From NCBI GenBank assembly GCA_958510825.1, contig OY294054.1, positions 11,114,019-11,178,018 of the forward strand: a stretch of 64,000 nucleotides of DNA. The letters run 5' to 3'. A model generated the notes under the pieces. It saw only the letters and a program-made list of their open reading frames with translations. It was not told the origin of the DNA and did not search any database. The position numbers and the translations under genes were made by a program. Positions 11,984 through 23,217 of this stretch are shown one piece after another (the stretch's first letter is position 1; every line of letters begins with the position of its first letter). Origin of the DNA: Brachypterus glaber (taxonomy: Eukaryota; Arthropoda; Insecta; Coleoptera; Kateretidae).

Positions 11984-13011
11984 GGCCCACAAAAAAATAG
12001 TTGTCTGTGCTGGGGTTGAGACCCACCTATTCTTATGTATTTTTTCTATTTTGCGACTCTTATAAGCTCATAATCACACGCATTTTGCTTGTTCTTATAG
12101 GCCCATAAGAGGTATCTACTTTTTGTTCTTTTGGGTTGGCAACAGACAAAAGCCTTCGCTTGACGTTAATTGCAGTGAAAAAAAGAAGATATATCATTTG
12201 TTCTTAGAATTTTAAACATGGTGTAAACTGTAATGCCAACCCAAAACAAAAATCCCTAAATCAGTAATCAGTTTAAATGTTTCTTAAATTTTAGAGCAAA
12301 ATAGAAAAAATTGTATAAAGCACTCGTTATATAACACGTTTTTAGAGCACTAGTACTTTAGAAAACTCGCCGCAAGGGCGCGTTTTCTAAACTTGTACTC
12401 ATGCGCTAAAAACGTATGTTATGAAACTAGTATTTTAATATACTATTTGAATGCTGAACACGAATCTGTTATAAAAAAGGCACTTCATGGGATAATTTTT
12501 TTGCTACATTGAATTGCAGATGAGATTTTCACCATATTAGACGGTTTTTTCAGTGTAGCAAAAAAGAGTCTATGAGTTGCCTTTTTCTATGGCAGATTCG
12601 TGTTCAGCCTCCCAAAATACATAAGTATAGGTGGGTCTCAACCCCAGTAGACAATTTTTTTTGGGGTTTTTATAAGGCTTACAAAAATAAAGTTGTCTGT
12701 GCTGGGGTTGAGACCCACCTATTCTTATGTATTTTGGGAAGCTGAACACGAATCTGCCATTAAAAAGGCACTTCATGGGCTCATTTTTTTGCTACACTGA
12801 ACTGGCAGGCTAATAAATTATAATTATTTTATAATAAATAATAATTATATTATAATATCAGAATTTCACCATTTTAGACAGTTTTTTTCAGTGTAGCAAA
12901 AAAATGAGTCCGTGAGTTTCCTTTTTTATGCCAGATTTGTGTTCAGCATCCCAAAATACATAAGAGTAGGTGACGCTCAACCCCAGCACAAAACAACGTT
13001 TTTTGTGGGCC
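11984..13011. mobile_element. Compound palindromic element, GGCCCACAAAAAA ends
   Basis: Ends 'ggcccacaaaaaa' (11984) and 'ttttttgtgggcc' (to 13011) pair. Inside are two palindromic units in a row, each with arms carrying 'tgctggggttgagacc', 'tgctgaacacgaatctg' style words and a centre around 'cagtgtagcaaaaaa'. The first unit (to about 12670) is interrupted at 12043-12446 by another repeat; the second (about 12690-13011) is intact and shows the uninterrupted arrangement. No protein frame. Confidence 0.75.
12043..12446. mobile_element. ATATACTAT-ended repeat inserted in the compound palindrome
   Basis: About 400 bp from 'tttctattttgcgactctt' to 'aatatactat'. It separates two parts of the host arm that are nearly adjacent in the intact arm at 12690-12750. 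The same sequence recurs at 29268-29857 (itself interrupted) and as a right half at 1270-1424. It includes the words 'gttggcaacagacaaaagcc' and a GC-rich palindrome 'ctcgccgcaagggcgcg'. The type of element is unknown. Confidence 0.7.
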
Positions 13012-13620
13012 TGTGCAATTGCAATACGTCTTAACAACCCTTGCTAAATTACATCAAAACCCTTTTCTGCGTGTATTAGATTCCTGAGCTACTGTTTTTC
13101 GCAGTAAGTAAACGAGTTCAAAATGTGCTTATTACCATTTATAATTACTGTAATTACTGAAACAAGATGAGATGTTAGGCTAGACTACAGTCAAAATATG
13201 AATGTGATAGTTACTCTACTAGATATTGTAATGTCACGCCTTGAAAACAACTAATACAAAAACTACACAGCTTACCGGAGAAATCTAGGTTATGTCCGTA
13301 TCCGGATACGAAATATCCTCATCGGATACACTGACCTTGACACTAGATTGATTTTTTCATCGATTTTCTATGCTTTCTTTCTTTCTCTCTCTTACGGTCG
13401 TGCTAATGTCTTTTATTTTTAGGAACTATTCTCTCTTTTTAACACTTTTCGACAAACGCGATATTATATAATAGGTAGGTATGTTTTTACGACAAAACAG
13501 TTATATTGTTGTTACTAATAAATACAATTACTTAAGAAGACATATACCTAATACTAATTTATCGTAATATACAGGATGATTTTTTGAATAAGAATAAAAT
13601 TAGAAATACTGCAAGGTAGA
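13012..13620. other. Spacer with a fragment shared with 19.2 kb
   Basis: 13340-13425 ('ctttctctctcttacggtcgtgct', in part, then 'gtcttttatttttagg') is an inverted copy of about 19215-19300, showing a dispersed repeat. The rest is AT-rich with nothing recognised. Confidence 0.45.
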
Positions 13621-13623
13621 TAA

Positions 13624-14028
13624 GCAGGGCCATAACCAGAAAACAATCTAGGGGGGTTTAGCCCCCAGGGTGACACCCTCAAAAATGCTTTGTCCCTGAC
13701 GGTTTCAACCAAAACTTGGCGCCTATACAAAAGAAAATTGGCGCCAAAAAAATACCCTCATGAAAAAAAGCCTGGTCCCTAACGGTTTCTACCAAACAAC
13801 TTCGCGCCCCTGCAAAAAAATTGGCGCCCCAAAGATTATCTTCAAGAAAAAAAGCTTTGACCCTGACGGTTTGGACAAACCAAACTTGTCCAAACTTGGT
13901 ACCCCTGCAAAAAAAATTGGCGCCCAAAGGTAGGTGACTTAAAAATGCCAGGGGGCTCAGGGAAAACGCCAGAGGGGGCTCAACTCAAGGCCAGGGGGCT
14001 TATCCCCCCCCATAGTAACGGCCCTGTA
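13624..14028. mobile_element. GGCGCC minisatellite in a CAGGGCC-ended shell, copy 1
   Basis: The outer ends CAGGGCC at 13626 and GGCCCTG at about 14028 pair, followed inwards by G-runs and C-runs ('tagccccc', 'ccccccccatagtaac'). The interior has three tandem units of about 80-85 bp, each with 'ccctgacggttt', 'accaaacttgg' and 'aaattggcgcc'. The same unit occurs in opposite orientation at 25310-25560 in a related shell. The minus-strand frame here (13679-13927) simply follows the tandem unit and is not a gene. Confidence 0.7.
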
Positions 14029-14254
14029 GACAACTCAGCATAGTTTGCACAGTGATTTTGTAAATAATTTTTTACGTGACTCTGTAAAAGATGACGCGCC
14101 GCACACCCAAAAAAAAAACGGAAATAAATCATGAAGCGTCGAATGTTGAATATTTATAAACCTTATGTTGTTCTCTAAATGATTTGAATACATTTTTTTG
14201 AAAATGTTTGCGAGCTGGCGTAAAAAATTAAATTTAAGTGGCACACTGCATACC

Positions 14255-14420
14255 GGGTGGGCCATTTAAATGGTTAGAAGTCGATATCTCAGAAACCGTA
14301 ACAGATAGGTTTTTGAAATTTGGTACTAAGCTTTAATATCAAGGGGGACACCTTTTTATCAAAGCAGTTTTTTCATCCACACCCTTAGGCGGGAGAGGGG
14401 TAATAGTATTAGGTAAAATA
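14255..14420. repeat. ATACCGGGTGG repeat, left end
   Basis: Begins 'ataccgggtgggccatttaaa' in part and contains 'tcgatatctcagaaaccgta' and 'aagggggacaccttttt'. The same sequence, inverted, ends at about 61750. Only one end is seen here. It is followed at about 14445-14500 by a short CCGTC-rich tract. Confidence 0.55.
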
Positions 14421-14830
14421 GTCAGTTTGATAGAAAAAGTCCGTCTCAAAAAAGTCCGTCCGCCCCTCTCTCCGTCCGTCCGTCCGTCCTTCCGAGTATC
14501 AATCTAAATATTTAGCTTTTTAAGGTTGGGGGTAGTAACTTAGGGGTAGTTAATTTGGTGTAGTTTTTTTTATAACTGTAATAAAGAGATTAAAAATTGA
14601 ATTGAAGTAAATTAAAAGAAACATTTACGACCTAAAGATTAAGGTTTTGCCAATTTTTTACTTAAGACTGCGATTTTCCCAACTTTTTCCCAAGATTTTC
14701 CAAATTTTTACGCTACGGCAAAAAGTGTTTATAGTAAAAAAATCTAACTGCAGAGTGGATTTTTTCGACGCGATAGTGTTTGGAGGGAGTGCACTCGAGT
14801 AGCGCAGCTCTACCCTCCCCCCCCCATCCC
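14421..14830. other. CCGTC-rich tract and spacer
   Basis: Contains 'cgtccgtccgtccgtccttcc' style low-complexity sequence at about 14455-14500, then AT-rich spacer ending in a C-run next to the 162-bp array. Confidence 0.4.
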
Positions 14831-15490
14831 GTTATTATGTAGGTTTACCTTCTAGATATTTGGATAACCATGGATCCCCTGTTTAGAGGGCTTAGCCCCC
14901 CTTTGAATAGTATGTCCCTGTCGAATACATATATTATGCGATATGACCGTCTTTGGTTTGAGCGTTTTATTTAGTGAGACGTCTAGTTATTATGTAGCCA
15001 ATAGGTATACCTTCTAGATATTTGGATAAACATGGCTCCCCTGTTTAGAGGGCTTAGCCCCCCTTTGAATAGTATGTCCCTGTCGAATACATATATTATG
15101 CGATATGACCGTCTTTGGTTTGAGCGTTTTATTTAGTGAGACGTCTAGATATTATGTAGCCAATAGGTATACCTTCTAGATATTTGGATAAACATGGCTC
15201 CCCTGTTTAGAGGGCTTAGCCCCCCTTTGAATAGTATGTCCCTGTCGAATACATATATTATGCGATATGACCGTCTTTGGTTTGAGCGTTTTATTTAGTG
15301 AGACGTCTAGTTATTATGTAGCCAATAGGTATACCTTCTAGATATTTGGATAAACATGGCTCCCCTGTTTAGAGGGCTTAGCCCCCCTTTGAATAGTATG
15401 TCCCTGTCAAATACATATATTATGCGATATGACCGTCTTTGGTTTGAGCGTTTTATTTAGTGCGACGTCTAGTTATTATGTAGCCAATAA
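14831..15490. repeat. 162-bp tandem repeat, four units plus a start
   Basis: The start word 'ttattatgtag' falls at 14831, 14986, 15148, 15310 and 15472, giving periods of 155, 162, 162 and 162 bp. Units are almost identical by eye; the first lacks a few bases after the start word. Each unit holds 'gagggcttagcccccc', 'tatgtccctgtcgaatac' and 'gacgtcta' (one copy has 'gcgacgtcta'). There is no coding frame through it. High similarity points to recent amplification. Confidence 0.9.
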
Positions 15491-16140
15491 AACAACGTTT
15501 GAAAATGCATTTAAAGTCCTATATATGTACAAAATACGAAATGCATTTCTTTAAATTATATTAAGATATCCGTTTAACCTATTTCACCATTTTCAGATGT
15601 TTTATCTACAATACAATTTTCTGTTCTAATTTTTAATATTTTTAACTAGAACACTTTCTTAAATACATAAAATTCTTTAAATACAAGTAGGTACAGTGTA
15701 AACAAGGGGAACATTTTTACTTTCGAACGACTGTAGGTGCAATTTGAGGGGGCAAAAATAATGCTTCTGACAAAACAATGACTTCCCCTAAACTTCCTTC
15801 CAAAAATACATTTTTCGAAAACTTTAGTTTTTTTTATTTTTTTCATTTTTTATAATTTGTTTATTATTATATTTTTTAATTTATTACTTGCGTAAGAAAG
15901 TATTAAAAAAGTTGTATTTTTGTTATTTTTTAAGTTTTCTCGACGTTTTAAAAAGATGATTTCCGCAAAAAAAATCTCTCTGTCGGTAGGTCTGTCTGTC
16001 GTGGTCAATGTGTCGTGATCTATGTGTCGTGGACTGTCTGTCTGTCGGGGTATCTGTCCTGAAAAATTTGCGACCACGATTACTCGGGAAGTTACCGACA
16101 GGAGCGCTTTGAGCTAAAGACTTCTTTGCTTGGTTTGGTT
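15491..16140. other. T-rich spacer with 'CTGTCTGTCG' tract
   Basis: AT-rich, with a run of GTCTGTC/GTCGTG words at about 15980-16055. No genes were recognised. Confidence 0.4.
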
Positions 16141-16144
16141 CTCA

Positions 16145-16510
16145 ACTGGAATTATTTTGGGTAATAATCAGAGTGGGACAAGAGGGTCAAAGGGGGTAAG
16201 CTATTTTTTGGAGTAGTAAGTTGGGTAGTTGAGAAAAATTGGGAATTTTCGGGAGTGGAGTTGGGAAACTGGAGGGCACAGTTGGGAATTTGTACAGAGG
16301 TGAGAACCTATTTTTTAGTCATCAAAATTTTTATAGCTGGGAGGTGAGGACCTTTTTTTTTTTAGTCATCAAAATAAATTTTTTCGTCAGGGGTAAAGCT
16401 TTTTATTTGTGTTAAGAAAATTGGGGACAGTGTACTTTTTCAGAGGTGAGGACCGTTTTGGGTTGGAGTTGGGAAATTTCTCAATTATAAGTTGGGAAAT
16501 ATTAAATTAA
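16145..16510. repeat. Dispersed GTTGGGAA / GTCATCAAAATTTTT repeat, copy 2
   Basis: Repeats 'agttgggaa' several times, 'ttttttagtcatcaaaattttt' in part twice, and 'ggggtaaagcttttt'. Same family as 840-1130 and 28790-28920. AT-rich spacer follows to about 16770. Confidence 0.6.
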
Positions 16511-16769
16511 TAAATTCACACTCAATTATAAATTACGTGACTAGATGGCGCCAAAATACTTTTGCAGTATCCGTGGTTAGAACATTTAATAACTGTTTGT
16601 TCATGGTTCTCTTTGAATAAAACTGTTGTTACTTACCTCTTCAAGAATGTTGTACTTTATCAAAAAGTATTTTTTATTTCTTTAATTACACTTTTTCTTT
16701 CTCGCTCGGGATTGTTTTTGGTGAACATTGGGGTGCGGCAAGGGGGGCAAATGGGAAAAATACATTTTT

Positions 16770-17495
16770 TTTGAAAATTGCTATATAGGGCTTTTTAAGT
16801 TTGCTGACATTGAATCTGTTAATATTTTTTTTTCTAACTTCACCCCTGCGGTGGTGAGGAGGTAAATATTTTTAAATGTTTTCAATATTGGTTTGGACTT
16901 TTTATATAAGTTTTTGGGGTCGACGAAGTTGAATCTGATAATAACATTTTCCTAATTCCACACCCTGAGGGGAGGGGGTAGTTTTATTGAAAATTGGTAT
17001 ACTGGGATTTTTGAGGTTGCTGAAAGTGAATCTGATAATTAAAAAATTCTAACTCCACCCCTTGAGGGGCGCGAATAGTTTTCGTGAAAATTGGTACATT
17101 GGGGTTTTTAAGGTTGCTGAAAGTGAATCTGATAATAAAAAAAATCTAACTTCATCCTCTGAGGGGCGGGGGCGAGGGGTAAACCGCTGAAAAATTTTTG
17201 TACACCTTTAAGAGGAAATCTTTAAAGATTTCCTCCAGATTACCTCGTAACTTTCAAAGATTTCCTCCAGATTTCCTCCAATTTGTAAACCTGAATTCCC
17301 CAGCGGTTTACCCCTCGGGCGAGTGGTAGTTTTCTCGAAAATTTAGTATTTAGTTTTTGAGGTCGCTAAAACTGAATCTTAAAATTAAGTTTTTCCAAAT
17401 CACCCCCTGAGGGGCGGGGGTAGTGTCCATGAAAATTGGTATATTGGGGTTTTTAAGGTTACTGAAAGTAAATCTGATAATAAAACAACAATTTC
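16770..17495. repeat. Degenerate tandem array, about 105-bp units
   Basis: Six or so diverged units, each with 'gaaaattggtatattggg', 'tttttaaggttgctgaaagt', 'gaatctgataat' and 'ccctgaggggcggggg'. Unit boundaries drift, so the array is old. It is interrupted at 17174-17316 by a small inverted-repeat insertion inside a GAGGGGCGGGG segment. No protein frame. Confidence 0.8.
17174..17316. mobile_element. GAGGGG mini-element with GATTTCCTC repeats
   Basis: GAGGGGTAAACCGCTG at 17174 pairs with CAGCGGTTTACCCCTC ending at 17316; length 143 bp. Flanks share GGGC, a possible 4-bp duplication. The interior carries repeated 'gatttcctccagat' words. It has the same design as the element at 22121-22310, which has related ends (GAGGGGCTG / CAGCCCCTC) and GAGTTCCTC repeats. 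Confidence 0.7.
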
Positions 17496-17499
17496 AAGC

Positions 17500-18500
17500 G
17501 CGGAGGTGAAAAATGGGAAAGCTGTTTTACTAGGCAGTGTATTTAAATTAAATTCAATTAATTATTAATTTTATTGATAATATTAGTGATAATTATAATG
17601 ATTGGATAAATCAACCTTAAGTGTTATCCTTAAATTTTATTTACAAGAAATGTGTTCCGCCTATCAATATGTAAAATCATCACGAGTGAAAATTCTTTAA
17701 AATATGCTCTACATAGACCTACATTTTCAATATTCCAATCTCAGTAAAATTATATATTCTTCAAACGTAATCTAACGATATTACATATTGAACATAATAT
17801 GACATTTCATCACATCAAATCTATATTTATAAGCAGTAGCGGAATTACTTAGTCTACAGATAGTAATTTTATAATATAAGTAATATAATATTACCCATAT
17901 AACAAGTGTAGAAATAGTAGCATTTCGGGCAAGGGAGTGAATATATTTTTTTTTTCTATGTGGAGCTTTATATTAAAAATTCACAAAAAAGATGATTTTT
18001 TAGATTTTTTAATAAGAAAAATACGAGGAAAAATATCAACAAATTCTGCACACATTTGATTTTTTTCTGATCTATTATTTTATATGTTAAAAAAAAGTAC
18101 TTGTATGGAGGGAATAATTAGCCCTATTACCCTCTCATCTACGTGCTTCTTTTCGGGTATACTCAAAATTAAGTATATTTATTTGGTATTATTTTAAAGA
18201 AAGCAATTAATTTTATGAGCACATACAAAAAGTACAAGAAAATACATCTCCGTGGCGCAAAAATACCAGGCAGGGATTGCTGTATTTCTTGTTCAAAATA
18301 TTATTGTGTACCTATATTATGAGACATAACTACATATAAGGTATTCCCTTTTAAGTGGTATTGTATTTATTTTTAATATCAATATTATTTGTAATAACAA
18401 TATACCTAACTGTTTTTGTTTCGTTTTGTTGTAAAAATATGCTACCTACGTATTTTATAATATTGCGTTAGTCAAAAATGTTAAATAGAAAGATGAGTTC
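17500..18500. other. AT-rich spacer
   Basis: About 1 kb of very AT-rich sequence. No coding-like frame or shared repeat was seen. Confidence 0.45.
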
Positions 18501-18504
18501 CTAA

Positions 18505-18645
18505 AATAGTATATTCTATAACTAGTATGGAATAGACAATATTCCGCGCGAGCGCAAATTTTGTCATACGAGCCGACAGGCGAGTATGACGGTCCCCTGA
18601 GCGCGGAATGACTATTCCATACGTGTTGTAGACTATACTTTTTCT
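18505..18645. repeat. GC-rich nested palindrome (CCGCGC core)
   Basis: 'atggaatag...attccgcgc' at 18527-18550 pairs with 'gcgcggaat...ctattccat' at 18598-18622; inside, 'gtcatacg' pairs with 'cgagtatgac'. It is preceded by 'tagtatattctataactag', which links it to the ATATACTAT-ended repeat family. Overlapping minus-strand frames (18455-18655, 18481-18756) show no domain. Confidence 0.65.
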
Positions 18646-19199
18646 TCGACTGCAAATATGAAACACTGTATGGCTATAAACTGCCGACAAGGTTAAAAAC
18701 AATGTTTTTTTGTGATTCGACATTGCAAATGCAACAAAACACATATTTTTAAACAAAGCAATTAATGTTATTTAATAATTTTATCAAATCAGTAATTAAA
18801 AAAGATTTTTATTTAATTTTAGCAAATATTTACAAATTATAATGCAAAAATTGAAGGTTATGTCAGATTGTTGTGACAGATATCAGGTTTAAATATTTAA
18901 CAATAGGAGCAGTTTTAATTTTTTTAACTAAATTTGATAGAAAACTACTCAAATATTAAAAAAAACTAATAAACTTTATGTAATTTTAACGCAAAACTTT
19001 AAATTGCGTTAAATTATTCAATATTTCATGGTAAAATATATATATTTTTGCTAATTTTGCTACAGTTTTCTTTACTTTTATAAACAAGAGATGGCACTAC
19101 ATGTGCTCATTCTAACACTTGATACGGAATATTCATACCGTATCTAGAACTAGAATAGATTCATTCTGTGTTTGAAAATTGTGTGTATTTGCTTACATT
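18646..19199. other. AT-rich spacer
   Basis: AT-rich, with no repeat or gene recognised. Confidence 0.4.
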
Positions 19200-19209
19200 C
19201 TAAAGCAGT

Positions 19210-19400
19210 CGTAGAAAATGATTAGTGCCTAAAAATAAATGACTTTGGTACGACCGTAAGGGAGAGAAAGAAAAAAAAACATACAAATCGACGAAAAAAT
19301 TAATCCAGTAGCAAGGACACCATTTCCAATATTTCGCAAACCCGCAAACGCACAAAACCCAGGAAGGACCCGAGACGCAAGGGCCTGTGATAATCAAATT
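19210..19400. repeat. Dispersed 'ACGACCGTAAGGGAGAG' repeat
   Basis: 'cctaaaaataaatgac', 'acgaccgtaagggagagaaa' and 'aatcgacgaaaaaatt' match, inverted, the segment at 13340-13425. A GC-richer tail ('caggaaggacccgagacg') follows. Old dispersed repeat. Confidence 0.45.
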
Positions 19401-20215
19401 TTATAAAAATCAAGTATTGAAGAGAACATTGCAGAACAAAGATGGTAAATTCTGAATTCGAAAATCTCAACAAAAAAAAATCATTTTCTGTTTATACAAT
19501 TGTGTATTTTCAGTATAAATAATGTATTAAATAATATAATAATTTAATAATAATTTAATTAACCTATATATAGAAACTATAAAACGGTTATTTATTATAA
19601 AAAAAAACTTCTAATAATTATTAAGACGAACATTTACAATGAGAATGTGTTACATTTTGGGAGAGAGGGTGCTGAAAAAAATGAAAATATTTTTTTTTGT
19701 GTAATTTTATTTTACCTTCAACAAGGTTTTTAAATTTTTGTTCTATTATAAATAATAAAAAAATACGACTAAAATAAAAAGTTAACCCCCTTTTAGCCCC
19801 CTTCCCCCAACCGATTTTGCTCAAATACTGACTTGTTCAAGATAGAATAAAAATACATCTGCATACCAAATTTCAAGTCGCTATCTCAAAACGTTCTTAA
19901 GTTATCGTTAATACAGTTAGATAGACCGACCGACAGACATATAACTTATTTTTGCTTATTTTGATTTTTCTCAATGTTTCAGGAAAAAATAAGATTTAAG
20001 CAGAAGAAAATTTTTTTTTTCCTATCACAATACTTTCTTTTACAAGAAAGTAAAAAAACAACGGTATCTTTTACTGTAACAACTTTTATTCAGTAGCTAA
20101 AGTTGCTTGGGGTTCCATATACAGGCTGGTCTACTGATCGTGACAATCCCTAATATTCGAAAAAGGTTTTAAACAAAAGTTATAAGAGCTTATTGTGAGC
20201 AAAAAATTGTGTATA
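19401..20215. other. AT-rich spacer with 'GACAGAC' repeat block
   Basis: Contains the 'aatttcaagtcgctatctc ... gttatcgttaatacag ... gaccgaccgacagac' block at 19860-19945, a member of the repeat noted at 7390. The rest is AT-rich. Confidence 0.45.
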
Positions 20216-20339
20216 CAGGGTTATTCATTAATTTTAAGGGGATATTCTACAAAGGAAAATATTAAAAAAGTGCCTATAAACATATGACTAAATGCGTCGT
20301 ATAGGAGTTAAGCCTCTTTGAAAACGGCTAAAAAAATCG

Positions 20340-20503
<164 letters not shown>

Positions 20504-20770
20504 AACAGTAAGCGGCATAGCCGATGAGACTGTGTCCCTAACAAATAAATAAAATAATACCTACAATAACATTTTTCTAAATACAACTCTTGCTTTTAAA
20601 TTTCTTCTTTTTATGACTTCATACTTCAATATTTTTGATATTCATTTTTATAAATAATATTAGGCATTTAAATCTTTAAGATTTCTTATATCTTCATTAT
20701 ATGTCTACAAAAGGCCTTGGTTATTTGAGTAGAATTACATTTTTCTAATTTTCAATAACATAAATGATTT
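20504..20770 (-). mobile_element. Possible LINE 3' end with (TAA)n tail, minus strand
   Basis: The microsatellite plus the adjacent sequence ('agtaagcggcatagccgatg', then 'gactgtgtccctaac') interrupt the left arm of the surrounding palindrome. Read on the minus strand this gives a 3' UTR-like segment ending in a long TAA tail, as in several LINE clades. No coding part remains, so this is inferred from position and tail only. Confidence 0.35.
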
Positions 20771-21344
20771 AATAACTCATTTAATAACTCATGAACCCTT
20801 TGATATAAATGCGAACTGATCTTAATAAGGCCCATCTTCTTTTCTTATTTTTAACAACTTATTTTAACCAGGGGCGTTCGAAAAGGGAGGCCTTAACAGG
20901 TTTTTGTCAAAAACTTTTTTCTGTGTAATTTTTTTGTAAATTTATTATTGCAGTATTACAATAATAGTATCTTTTTTTATTTATTTTGACCTGTGAAATT
21001 ATGTTTCAATAATAAAATTACAGAAAATTACACAGAAAAAAGTCTGGGACAAAAAACTGATAAGGCTCCCCCGTTTCGCACGCTCCTGGTTAAAGAAGGC
21101 ACATACAAATAACATATAAATATGAGCCTTATTAGAATTAGTTCACTAGCAAAACCTCGTTGATATATCTCAAAGGGTCCCTGAGTTATTAAATAAAAAC
21201 AGAATGTTTTAACCACTTTCAGAGGCTTAGTGTCCTTACAACTTTTTTTATATTTTTTGTGTAGAATCACCCCTTATAGCTAATGACCCTATTTCTAATT
21301 AACCCTGTATTTGATATGTTTAGGTGGTACAATGGAGGCAGAGG

Positions 21345-21460
21345 TACCAGGGGGTCGTGTGATACATCATTTCAAAGCTCGCAGAACTCTCAATTTGACC
21401 ATAAATTTTTATATTTTTTTAATTTGTTTTAAGGGGTTAAAAAAGTGTTGAAAATTTTGC
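21345..21460. repeat. Fragment of the 22.5-kb palindrome family
   Basis: 'ggtcgtgtgatacatcattt' in part, 'caaagctcgcagaactctc' and 'aatttgttttaaggggtt' match the interior of the 22508-23208 element's left arm. Only a fragment is present. Confidence 0.55.
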
Positions 21461-21756
21461 GAGGCTCTGGAAGGCGCCTAAGTGATGCGACAGATGTCAA
21501 TGTCTTGTTTAAGATTATGTGCAGGCGACAGTCAAATCGACGTTGCCAATTCAAGCACTGAGTTTTCTGTAGTATGAAACAAGAGCGAGTTTAATCTCAG
21601 AGATGAGCAGGATGTGGCTGGCCGAGTCGCGGCTGCCTCGATACTTGCTATCACAGAATACCGATTCTTGCTCGCCTTATCGACACGGTTTATTTGTCAA
21701 ACTGGGGGATATAGACAGTTAAAAAACATTATGACTTTGAACAAAACACATTTTGA
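21461..21756. other. GC-richer spacer upstream of an F-box-like scrap
   Basis: 21470-21720 has noticeably higher GC than the surroundings. A 67-codon plus frame at 21614-21817 (starts MAGRVAAASILAITEYRF) has no recognised domain and overlaps the F-box-like frame, so at most one of the two is real. Confidence 0.35.
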
Positions 21757-21861
21757 ATCCCTACTCCTCAAATTATCTCCCTGCAGATTATTGCTAATTT
21801 GGATATGCGAACCTTAAATGTTGTTCGTAAATATCCCGAGGCTAAAGATTTTATAATTTAA
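21757..21861 (+). pseudogene. Short F-box-like coding fragment
   Basis: The frame open from 21757 to the TAA at 21859-21861 encodes 34 residues with IANLDMRTLNVVRKYPEAK near its end. This fits the second half of an F-box (a hydrophobic 'I..I...Ld...L..vr' pattern that binds Skp1). A stop directly precedes the frame at 21754-21756 and no ATG is available, so it cannot be a complete gene. A pyrimidine-rich 'ctccctgcag' at about 21775-21785 could be a splice acceptor, which would make this a terminal exon. Chance resemblance is possible. Confidence 0.2.
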
Positions 21862-22120
21862 AGTAATACGATGCTGTTAAAATATCCTACACTGAAAAAT
21901 TGTATTTTTTTTTATTTACCAATAGAACATGTTTTGAGGGGTTTCTTTATTCTTAAGAGCACAGCTGTGCACAGTATGTTCGCTAAGTCTGATGTCAACA
22001 GATGTAAAACTTTATAGGAAATACGAATTACTCAGAAAAAAAAATACCCAGCACTCAGAAACATAGCGCCCCTTAAAAAGTTGATGACTAAATCAAAAAT
22101 ATCATCAACTGCACTCATGT
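21862..22120. other. AT-rich spacer
   Basis: AT-rich with a small hairpin 'agttgatga / tcatcaact' at about 22078-22110, directly beside the next mini-element. Confidence 0.4.
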
Positions 22121-22310
22121 GAGGGGCTGTCCGCGTCTGCAATTTGTACAAAAGAGTTCGTTTTTGCAAAGAGTTCCTCAGAGTTCCTCCGGAGTTCCTC
22201 CAGAGTTCTTTAGAGTTCCTCAGAGTTCCTCGGAGTTCCTCCAGAGTTCTTCAAAGTTCCTTCTGAGTTCCTTTGGCTTGTACAAAAGATTTCCTCGCGG
22301 TCAGCCCCTC
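22121..22310. mobile_element. GAGGGG mini-element with GAGTTCCTC repeats
   Basis: GAGGGGCTGTCCGCG at 22121 pairs with CGCGGTCAGCCCCTC ending at 22310; 190 bp. The interior is a run of about nine 10-11-bp units based on GAGTTCCTC(C/A/G). The open frame across it (Ser/Phe/Pro repeats) follows from the tandem unit and is not a gene. It has the same design as 17174-17316. Confidence 0.7.
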
Positions 22311-22507
22311 GTGATTATGCTTGAAAAAATTCAGCTCACCTAACACAAAAGTCCTTTAAAAAAATTGCACAAAAGGTTACACGACGTATGAGATTCTACG
22401 GACGGGGTGTAAGGTAATTTATGCCTTTTAATGAATGTAGCGAATACTGTATACCAAGCACCTGAGAGATACAACGCTACCCTGCAATGTACTTACGCAC
22501 ATACATA
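22311..22507. other. Spacer
   Basis: Mixed-composition spacer between two elements; nothing recognised. Confidence 0.35.
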
Positions 22508-23208
22508 CAGTGCGGTCCTAAAGTCACCCCCCCCTTTTAACTTTTGAACGAGTTGAGATATCGACTTCAAATTTAGAACTCTTAAATAAGACAACTTAAA
22601 CTATCTTTTAGCATATATTTCATATTTTCAGCTCTTAAAATGTGGGCAGGCCCATGCCCTGGGGGGACATTTTTTTAAATGGTCGTGTGATACATCATTT
22701 TAAAGCTTATAAAATTCTCTATTTAAACTAACATTTTTAAATTTGTTAAAACTGTTTTTTAAGGTTTTGATTTTTCAATTTTTTGTGCTAAAGTGCTTAA
22801 GTTTTTTTTATAAATTTTTATTTATGTCAACTAAAATTAGTTTAAAAGTACAATTTTTTTATGATGAAATTAGGCATTTTTAAAAAATTATTTGTTTTTT
22901 TTTAGAGGAATTTTGACATTAATACCCATTTTCAACACCATTTTAAACCCAATTTTTTTTTTAATTTAAAAATATGGAGTTAAATGGAGAATTTTATAAG
23001 CTTTAAAATTATGTATTGTCGTGTAATACCCCCCTTTCCATTTAAAAAAATGTGCCCCCATGCCCCCTGCCCACATTTTAAGAGCTGAAAGTATTAAATA
23101 TATGCTAAAAGATAGTTTAAGTTGTCTTATTTAAAAGTTCCAAATTTGAAGTCGTTATTTCAACTGGTTCAAAAATTAAGAGGGGGGGGTGACTTTTGGA
23201 CCGCTCTG
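22508..23208. mobile_element. 701-bp palindromic element, CAGTGCGGTCC ends
   Basis: Arms of about 260 bp: CAGTGCGGTCCTAAAGTCAC at 22508 pairs with GTGACTTTTGGACCGCTCTG ending at 23208. TA on both sides (22506-22507, 23209-23210). Subterminal words are 'gacttcaaattt', 'agacaacttaaact' and 'aaaatgtgggcagg'. No protein. Single right ends of the family lie at 53111-53225 and 58855-59024 and a piece at 21345-21460, so it has been active repeatedly. Confidence 0.85.
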
Positions 23209-23217
23209 TATATATCT

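Noticed and set aside
13679..13927. 82-codon minus frame with Gly-Ala-Asn-Phe repeats
   Set aside because: Reflects the 80-bp GGCGCC minisatellite unit.
14831..15490. CRISPR-like array
   Set aside because: Units are 162 bp and contiguous without unique spacers; a eukaryotic tandem repeat.
22119..22343. Ser/Phe/Pro-repeat plus frame
   Set aside because: Caused by the GAGTTCCTC tandem units inside a 190-bp mini-element.
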